The translations under genes and the position numbers were made by a program. Positions 6,579 through 10,650 of a stretch of DNA of 10,650 nucleotides are shown in pieces (the stretch's first letter is position 1; the number at the start of each line of letters is the position of its first letter). Below the pieces are notes generated by a model. That model worked only from the letters and a program-made list of their open reading frames with translations. It searched no databases and was not told the DNA's origin. Origin of the DNA: Niastella sp966211305 (GTDB lineage: Bacteria; Bacteroidota; Bacteroidia; Chitinophagales; Chitinophagaceae); the NCBI GenBank assembly GCA_966211305.1, contig CBIHPC010000212.1:1-10650 (forward strand). The letters are read 5' to 3'.

Positions 6579-7958
6579 ATGAAAAAAATGTTTCTGACAG
6601 CATTGCTTGCTGCAGTTGGGTTCTTGTCACAGGCCCAGAAACTCGAAAAGGCGAAGGACCTCTTGTCCAGGAAAAAGCTGACCGACGCAAAAACAGAGAT
6701 CGATAACGTTCTGGCTGTAGAAAAATTCAAAAACAATTCAGAAGCGTGGTACACAAAAGCAAAGGTGTACGGTGCTATAGCTGCTGATTCTTCATTGAAA
6801 TCATCGGTGCCTGATGCCCGCAACACCGCTTTTGAAGCCATGAAAACGTATCTCGACCTCGAGACAAAAGAAAAAGATGCGGCAAAAAGGAATATTCAGC
6901 TCACCCTGGATAACAACGCTCCGCTGATCGACCTGTACACAGGTTATTCAAAAGATGCGGCTTCTTTTTATAATGCCAGCAACTTCAACGACGCCTTCAT
7001 AAACTTCAAAAATTCACTGGCCATATTCGACCTGATGTCTGCCAAAGGCATTATCCCCATTAAGCTCGATACCACTACAACCCTGTACGCCGGTATCTCT
7101 GCTGAAAAGGCGCAAAAACCCGACGATGCAGCCATTTATTATGGTAAGATCGCCGAGGCAAAGGCAAAAGGCGAAGGCTTTGTAGAGATCTATAAGTGGC
7201 TGGCCGACTATTATCGCAGAAAAGATGATATCGCCAACGCTTCGAAATTCTCTGCACTGGGTCGCGAAGTATATCCCCAGGATCAGTTCTGGACAGGTTT
7301 TGAACTTGACATGGCACGCGAGAAAGGCAACAAGGAAGAACTGTTTAAGAAATATGAGCAGGTTATCAATGAAAATCCCGATAACTACCTGTTCCTGTTC
7401 AACTATGGCGTTGAATTATACCAAACCGGTTACGATCCTGATGCCAGCAAACGTCCGGCCAACAGCAAAGAGCTCATTGCAAAAGCAATTGAAGTAATGA
7501 CAAAAACGCTGGAAAAAAAGCCTGATTACGCAAACGCCAGCATGGTACTCGGACAGATCTATTACAACCAGGGTGTTGAGATCAACAACGAGAACAAGAA
7601 CATTCGTCCCCAGGGAAATGTAAAACTGACACCTGATCAGTTGAAGAAGAAAGAAGAATTACGCACTGAAACCGCAAAGAAGTTTGAACAGGCATTGCCT
7701 TACTTAATGAAGGTTGATGAACTGCTCGACCCCCAGGGCAAACTCAAAATGGAAGATAAAGACAACCTGAAAAATGCGCTTGACCTCCTGATCATCATCA
7801 ATGAAGAGAAAGTAAACCAGTTGGAACAAAAGAAACGCCAGGCTGAAGCAAAGAAAGATGCAGCAGGTGTTAAAGCCATCGATGCCGAGATCAAAAAATT
7901 GCAGGATGCTGTAACTAAGTATACCGACAAGTATAACAACATCGATAGAAAACACTAA
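6579..7958 (+). CDS. Secreted tetratricopeptide-repeat protein
   Basis: The product is 459 aa. A signal peptide is clear (MKKMFLTALLAAVGFLSQAQ, cleavage near residue 20) with no lipobox cysteine, so it is probably periplasmic. The body is almost wholly helical with degenerate TPR motifs: a first unit at about 20-65 (AKDLLSRKKLTDAKTEIDNVL, EAWYTKAKVYG), others near 127-150 (ASFYNASNFNDAFINFKNSL), 166-193, 202-232 (YKWLADYYRRKDDIANASKF), 253-283 and 296-335. The C-terminus (about 405-452) is charged and likely coiled coil (NQLEQKKRQAEAKK). TPRs mediate protein-protein contacts; no partner is visible. It lies 50 bp after gyrA on the same strand, with no promoter box or terminator between them, and is closed by a strong terminator. 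From memory, a TPR gene downstream of gyrA recurs in Bacteroidota; a functional link to gyrase is not implied by the secreted location. Confidence 0.92.
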   Translation: MKKMFLTALLAAVGFLSQAQKLEKAKDLLSRKKLTDAKTEIDNVLAVEKFKNNSEAWYTKAKVYGAIAADSSLKSSVPDARNTAFEAMKTYLDLETKEKDAAKRNIQLTLDNNAPLIDLYTGYSKDAASFYNASNFNDAFINFKNSLAIFDLMSAKGIIPIKLDTTTTLYAGISAEKAQKPDDAAIYYGKIAEAKAKGEGFVEIYKWLADYYRRKDDIANASKFSALGREVYPQDQFWTGFELDMAREKGNKEELFKKYEQVINENPDNYLFLFNYGVELYQTGYDPDASKRPANSKELIAKAIEVMTKTLEKKPDYANASMVLGQIYYNQGVEINNENKNIRPQGNVKLTPDQLKKKEELRTETAKKFEQALPYLMKVDELLDPQGKLKMEDKDNLKNALDLLIIINEEKVNQLEQKKRQAEAKKDAAGVKAIDAEIKKLQDAVTKYTDKYNNIDRKH

Positions 7959-7981
7959 GAAGCATACACGAAATAGTAGAT

Positions 7982-8014
7982 GTGCCACACCTCGAAGGTG
8001 TGGCACTTTTTTTT
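7982..8014 (+). terminator. Strong Rho-independent terminator after the gyrA-TPR unit
   Basis: GTGCCACACCT, loop CGA and AGGTGTGGCAC form a perfect 11-bp GC-rich stem, followed by eight T residues. It begins 23 nt after the TPR gene stop codon. Confidence 0.95.
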
Positions 8015-8118
8015 GCCGTATATCCCGCCCGGGACGCATTCATGTTTGGAAGGGTTGCATAATATGTATTTTAATTCTGTTTTAATTAAATCGGGTTAAC
8101 CAAATGAGCACTGGAAAG

Positions 8119-8126
8119 TACCTTTA
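8119..8126 (+). promoter_or_regulatory. Candidate promoter -7 box of an intergenic transcript
   Basis: TACCTTTA differs from the consensus TAnnTTTG only at the last base, and its flank (GTACCTTTACCCC) resembles the gyrA box context. TTAA occupies the -33 position (8096-8099), a poor match. It lies between two plus-strand terminators, so any transcript from it would be short. Confidence 0.4.
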
Positions 8127-8127
8127 C

Positions 8128-8213
8128 CCCATGCGCTGAACAATTGTGCGCATGGGTTTAAGGGTTTAATTTTTCAATCAATTTGACGCAGCTTTTCCAG
8201 GCTGCGTTTTTTT
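8128..8213 (+). ncRNA. Candidate small noncoding RNA
   Basis: About 86 nt lying between a promoter-like box and a terminator. The 5' end is a perfect 9-bp hairpin, CCCATGCGC (8128-8136) and GCGCATGGG (8148-8156), whose 11-nt loop contains the palindrome ACAATTGT. It is followed by a 29-nt AU-rich linker and a terminator hairpin. There is no usable open reading frame (the only ATG is followed two codons later by TGA). It is separated from the upstream gene by a strong terminator, so it would be an independent unit. The expected start site could fall within the first bases of the left arm, which would shorten the stem to about 6 bp. It matches no RNA family I recognise; it could instead be an operator hairpin plus a leftover terminator. 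Confidence 0.35.
8186..8213 (+). terminator. Rho-independent terminator upstream of the GH27 gene
   Basis: ACGCAGC (8186-8192), an 8-nt loop and GCTGCGT (8201-8207) form a perfect 7-bp stem, followed by a run of T to 8213. No annotated gene ends just before it, since the previous one already has its own terminator. This supports an extra short transcript in this spacer. Confidence 0.75.
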
Positions 8214-8220
8214 ATCTTCG
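8213..8220 (+). promoter_or_regulatory. Candidate promoter -7 box of the GH27 gene
   Basis: TATCTTCG matches TAnnTTTG at all but one fixed position. The identical octamer recurs upstream of the small membrane protein gene (10456-10463), which suggests a lineage-specific variant. Its first base is the last T of the preceding terminator tract. Transcription would start near 8227, giving a leader of about 78 nt. Confidence 0.45.
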
Positions 8221-8246
8221 CATCGCATATCTTTATTTCCCGCTAC

Positions 8247-8294
8247 ATGATGACTTTCCTTCCCGACAAAGAAGGCAAACCCGTTTATAATTAA
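8247..8294 (+). CDS. Possible 15-aa upstream ORF in the GH27 leader
   Basis: The open frame encodes MMTFLPDKEGKPVYN and stops 10 nt before the GH27 start codon, inside the leader predicted from the 8213 promoter box. It has tandem ATG codons and no ribosome-binding site. It could be a leader peptide coupled to translation of the enzyme, a decayed coding fragment, or chance. I recognise no family. Confidence 0.2.
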   Translation: MMTFLPDKEGKPVYN

Positions 8295-8304
8295 TACAAC
8301 ATAC

Positions 8305-10119
8305 ATGAAGTCATTATTGGTAACGATTGGCATTTTTGCTGTATATCTTTTACAGGCACAAACTGGTAAAAGCGATTTTCATAGTTGGGCGCCTACACCG
8401 CCAATGGGCTGGAACAGTTGGGACTGCTTTGGCCCAACGGTAACGGAAGCAGAGGTAAAAGCCAATGCAGATTATATGGCCAGCCGTTTACGATCATCGG
8501 GCTGGAACTACGTGGTGGTCGATATCCGATGGTATGTGGCCAATGATAAAGCCCATGGTTATAATGAAAAAGACCCGCAGTATTCCATTGACAGCTTTGG
8601 CCGGTTTATGCCGGCAGTGAACCGTTTTCCCTCAGCGGCCGGTGGCAAAGGGTTCAAACCCCTGGCCGATTACCTGCATAAAAAAGGGTTGAAATTCGGC
8701 ATTCATATCATGCGCGGCATTCCGGTAATTGCTGTAAATCAAAAACTGCCTATAAAAGGCACGAAGCTAACCGCGGCTGACATTCATTCAACCGCCGACC
8801 AATGCCGCTGGCTGCACGATATGTATACCATTTTGCCCGACAAAGCCGGTGCGCAGGAATATTACAATTCAATTTTTGAGTTATATGCATCATGGGGACT
8901 TGATTTTGTAAAGGTCGATGACCTGTCGTCGCCGATTTATTTTGCCGGTGAAGTGGAAATGATCAGGAAGGCCATCGACCGTACCGGCCGTAAGATCGTA
9001 TTGAGCACATCGCCCGGTGAAACGCCCATCGATCATGCCGGCCATGTACAAAAAAACGCCAATATGTGGCGTACGGTAGGTGATTTCTGGGATAGCTGGC
9101 GCCAGTTGAAAGAACATTTTGAAGTGTTTGAGCGCTGGAACAAATGGCGCGCGTATGGTGCATATCCCGATGGCGATATGCTGCCATTGGGCCGTATCGG
9201 GATCCGGGCCGAAAGAGGGGACCCGCGCATGACGAATTTTACCAGGGATGAACAGTATACCTTAATGACGTTGTGGAGTATTTTTAAATCACCTATGATG
9301 TTTGGCGGCAACTTTCCCGATAACGATGCCTTTACCGATTCGCTGCTCACCAATAAGAATATGCTGTATGTGTTGAACAAAAGCGTCAACAACAAACAGC
9401 TTTTCCGCAATGAAAAACAGGCGGCGTGGGTAGCCGAAGACCCGGCGAACGGCGACAAATTACTGGCCGTATTCAATATCGAAGACCGGGAAGAGATGAT
9501 AGAGCAAAAAGCCATCTGGAAAAGCGAAACGATCAACCGGCAGCGCACACAGGAAATGATAGATATAAAGCTGAACAATACCCGCAAATTGTACCTGGCG
9601 GTTGCTGCGGTTGAGAATATCGACTGGGACCATGGCAACTGGATAAACCCGGTGCTGCACAAGGGAAATGATACCATTTCGTTAACAACGCTTAAATGGA
9701 CGAGCGCAACCGCAGGCTGGGGCAAACCCCGCGTAAACAGATCGGTTTCCGGCGGCGATTTGATCGTTGATGGCAAAAAATATGAGCTGGGACTGGGCGT
9801 GCACGCCAATTCTGTGATCGAATATGATCTTCCTGAAGGGGTAGACCGGTTCACCGCCATGGCCGGACTGGATAAGGCCGGTGCCGATCAGAATGTGGGC
9901 GCCACCATGCGTTTCCTGGTGTTTACTGAGCAGCCTTCAGGGCCGGAACCGCCGGCAACCGCGGCCATCGGCATCGAGCTGAAAGCGCTGGGATTGCAAT
10001 CGTGCAAGGTACAGGACCTCTGGAGCTGCAAACAACTGGGCGTTTTTACCGATAAATTTTCTGTGAATATAAACAGGCATGGGGCTGGGTTATACCGGCT
10101 GAGCGCGGTGAAGAAATGA
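8305..10119 (+). CDS. GH27 alpha-galactosidase-like enzyme with C-terminal CBM51 (NPCBM)
   Basis: A 604-aa secreted retaining glycosidase, expected to release terminal alpha-D-galactose or the related beta-L-arabinopyranose from glycans. The signal peptide is residues 1 to about 19 (ending LLQAQ). The GH27 barrel begins at PPMGWNSWDCFG (32-43). The nucleophile is probably Asp205 (FVKVDD) and the acid/base Asp260 (MWRTVGDFWDSW). A C-terminal beta domain covers about 356-440. Residues about 455-600 are an NPCBM/CBM51 module (LKWTSATAGWG, GLGVHANSVIEYDLP, AMAGLD), a fold known to bind galactose-type sugars. The galactose-binding Asp-Asp pair of classical GH27 enzymes is here VDIRWY: Asp73 remains and the second Asp is Ile74. 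With GIHIMRGIP (132-140), this resembles, from memory, the plant beta-L-arabinopyranosidase/alpha-galactosidase branch. Exact specificity is therefore open. No SusC/SusD, transporter or regulator gene is adjacent. Confidence 0.92.
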   Translation: MKSLLVTIGIFAVYLLQAQTGKSDFHSWAPTPPMGWNSWDCFGPTVTEAEVKANADYMASRLRSSGWNYVVVDIRWYVANDKAHGYNEKDPQYSIDSFGRFMPAVNRFPSAAGGKGFKPLADYLHKKGLKFGIHIMRGIPVIAVNQKLPIKGTKLTAADIHSTADQCRWLHDMYTILPDKAGAQEYYNSIFELYASWGLDFVKVDDLSSPIYFAGEVEMIRKAIDRTGRKIVLSTSPGETPIDHAGHVQKNANMWRTVGDFWDSWRQLKEHFEVFERWNKWRAYGAYPDGDMLPLGRIGIRAERGDPRMTNFTRDEQYTLMTLWSIFKSPMMFGGNFPDNDAFTDSLLTNKNMLYVLNKSVNNKQLFRNEKQAAWVAEDPANGDKLLAVFNIEDREEMIEQKAIWKSETINRQRTQEMIDIKLNNTRKLYLAVAAVENIDWDHGNWINPVLHKGNDTISLTTLKWTSATAGWGKPRVNRSVSGGDLIVDGKKYELGLGVHANSVIEYDLPEGVDRFTAMAGLDKAGADQNVGATMRFLVFTEQPSGPEPPATAAIGIELKALGLQSCKVQDLWSCKQLGVFTDKFSVNINRHGAGLYRLSAVKK

Positions 10120-10133
10120 TCGGGGAGGGAGCG

Positions 10134-10156
10134 CTGTTCCGGAGGAACAGATTTTT
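10134..10156 (+). terminator. Candidate terminator of the GH27 gene
   Basis: CTGTTCC, loop GGA and GGAACAG form a perfect 7-bp stem, followed by ATTTTT. It starts 15 nt after the GH27 stop codon. Confidence 0.7.
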
Positions 10157-10225
10157 AAAACGAAGGCCCTGAGAATCGCCTGAACGATCGGCTTGCCGTG
10201 GAAGTAGCCGATAAAAAGACTTTAT

Positions 10226-10257
10226 CAGAAAAGCCCGCCGTAAAGCGGGCTTTTCTG
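10226..10257. terminator. Bidirectional terminator-like 13-bp hairpin
   Basis: CAGAAAAGCCCGC, a 6-nt loop (CGTAAA) and GCGGGCTTTTCTG form a perfect 13-bp stem with a GC-rich core and A/T outer arms, so it presents a T-rich 3' side on either strand. It probably backs up the GH27 terminator and could also stop minus-strand transcription. Confidence 0.75.
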
Positions 10258-10455
10258 TAAATACTCTATTTAACATAATATTAATTATAAATTGAAAGTT
10301 CATAATCATCCGCTACAGTGCGGGAATGCTTAAAATGATGTGTAAAATGGTCCGGATCGGGCTGCTAAGGCATTGAACTATGATGCAGATCAGGTATCAG
10401 GCTTAAACACATGTTTAGGCGGCTTTAGGGAAAATACTTATACTAAACTAAGGTA

Positions 10456-10463
10456 TATCTTCG
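10456..10463 (+). promoter_or_regulatory. Candidate promoter -7 box of the small membrane protein gene
   Basis: TATCTTCG is the same octamer as the box upstream of the GH27 gene. The predicted start near 10470 gives a leader of about 30 nt before the ATG at 10500. No TTG is present at the -33 position. Confidence 0.45.
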
Positions 10464-10499
10464 TTTTATAATCAATCCAAATCCTGGTAAATTCAATCT

Positions 10500-10598
10500 A
10501 TGCTTGGTTTAATATCCCTGATTTTAATTCTGCTGGTGCCTGTAGTTTTTATCTGGCTCAGTTACCGCAGCAACAAACGGTTCAAAAATTTCAATTGA
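10500..10598 (+). CDS. 32-aa small single-pass membrane protein
   Basis: ATG at 10500 opens a 32-codon frame ending in TGA. Residues 2-20 are almost wholly hydrophobic (LGLISLILILLVPVVFIWL), long enough to cross the membrane once. They are followed by a short basic, polar tail (SYRSNKRFKNFN), so by the positive-inside rule the C-terminus is probably cytoplasmic. A promoter-like box lies 37 bp upstream and a terminator 26 bp downstream, so the gene looks like a complete monocistronic unit, which argues against a chance frame. It is not a signal peptide fragment, because no coding continues past the stop in this frame. Function unknown; small hydrophobic proteins of this kind often bind larger membrane complexes, or may act as toxins, but nothing here decides between these. 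Confidence 0.55.
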   Translation: MLGLISLILILLVPVVFIWLSYRSNKRFKNFN

Positions 10599-10623
10599 AT
10601 TGTTCGCGCATCCGGTTTATGAC

Positions 10624-10648
10624 AATCCTGATGGTTTCAGGGTTTTTT
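10624..10648 (+). terminator. Terminator of the small membrane protein gene
   Basis: AATCCTGA, loop TGGTT and TCAGGGTT form an 8-bp stem with one G-T wobble, ending in a run of six T residues in total. It starts 26 nt after the stop codon at 10598. Confidence 0.65.
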
Positions 10649-10650
10649 AA

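Larger units (their letters stand above)
7959..8304. other. Intergenic region between the TPR and GH27 genes
   Basis: This 346-bp spacer is unusually dense. It contains the TPR gene terminator (7982-8014), an AT-rich stretch (8043-8098), a promoter-like box (8119-8126), a 9-bp hairpin (8128-8156), a second terminator (8186-8213), a promoter-like box (8213-8220) and a 15-codon open frame (8247-8294). Confidence 0.7.
10120..10499. other. Hairpin-rich intergenic region
   Basis: This 380-bp spacer holds a terminator-like hairpin (10134-10156), an inverted repeat ATCGGCT/AGCCGAT (10187-10193 and 10206-10212), a 13-bp bidirectional terminator (10226-10257), an 8-bp hairpin GCTTAAAC/GTTTAGGC with one wobble (10401-10420) and a promoter-like box (10456-10463). 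No gene longer than about 16 codons is seen. Confidence 0.65.

Noticed and set aside
9033..9860. 275-codon open frame on the minus strand
   Set aside because: It lies wholly opposite the GH27 gene, whose translation matches a known family throughout; the minus-strand translation is Ser/Pro-rich and shows no recognisable domain, as expected for a shadow frame.
10046..10309. 87-codon minus-strand open frame spanning the GH27 3' end
   Set aside because: It runs through the 13-bp terminator hairpin and the end of a well-supported gene, and has no recognisable domain.
10327..10377. 16-codon open frame starting ATGCTTAAAATG
   Set aside because: It is too short, has no promoter or terminator of its own and no recognisable features, so it is probably chance.

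Overview
The window looks like chromosomal DNA of a Bacteroidota member, most likely a Chitinophagaceae-type organism (Niastella/Chitinophaga-like). The reasons are: start codons without Shine-Dalgarno sequences, candidate promoters of the Bacteroidota type (-7 box TAnnTTTG and the variant TATCTTCG), Bacteroidota-style signal peptides ending in ...QAQ, and a secreted GH27 glycosidase carrying a C-terminal CBM51/NPCBM module. The genus assignment is an inference. No transposase, phage gene, CRISPR array, tRNA or rRNA was seen.

Layout. Positions 1-2020 hold two minus-strand genes: a small secreted beta-sandwich protein (65-370) followed by its terminator (4-30), and upstream of it a 501-aa single-pass membrane protein with an N-terminal GYF_2/DUF4339 domain (515-2020). 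A 393-bp divergent intergenic region separates these from a plus-strand cytoplasmic GAF-histidine kinase (2414-3601). After a structured, repeat-bearing spacer (3602-3876) comes gyrA (3877-6528), with an intact quinolone-type wild-type site, catalytic Tyr and GyrA-box. A secreted TPR protein (6579-7958) follows 50 bp later and ends in a very strong terminator (7982-8014); gyrA and this gene probably form one operon.

The spacer 7959-8304 contains a possible independent short RNA (promoter-like box at 8119, hairpin, AU-rich linker, terminator ending at 8213). A promoter-like box overlaps the end of that terminator and lies upstream of a GH27 alpha-galactosidase-like enzyme (8305-10119). The last 530 bp hold several hairpin terminators and a complete miniature transcription unit: promoter-like box, a 32-codon small membrane protein gene (10500-10598) and a terminator (10624-10648).

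The genes look like a mix of housekeeping (gyrA), signalling (orphan kinase), envelope (GYF_2 protein, TPR protein) and glycan-degrading functions rather than one pathway. I see no clear multi-gene novel system. The most worthwhile leads are the candidate small RNA, the 32-aa membrane protein, the unusual substrate-binding motif of the GH27 enzyme, and the repeat/hairpin structure between the kinase and gyrA.
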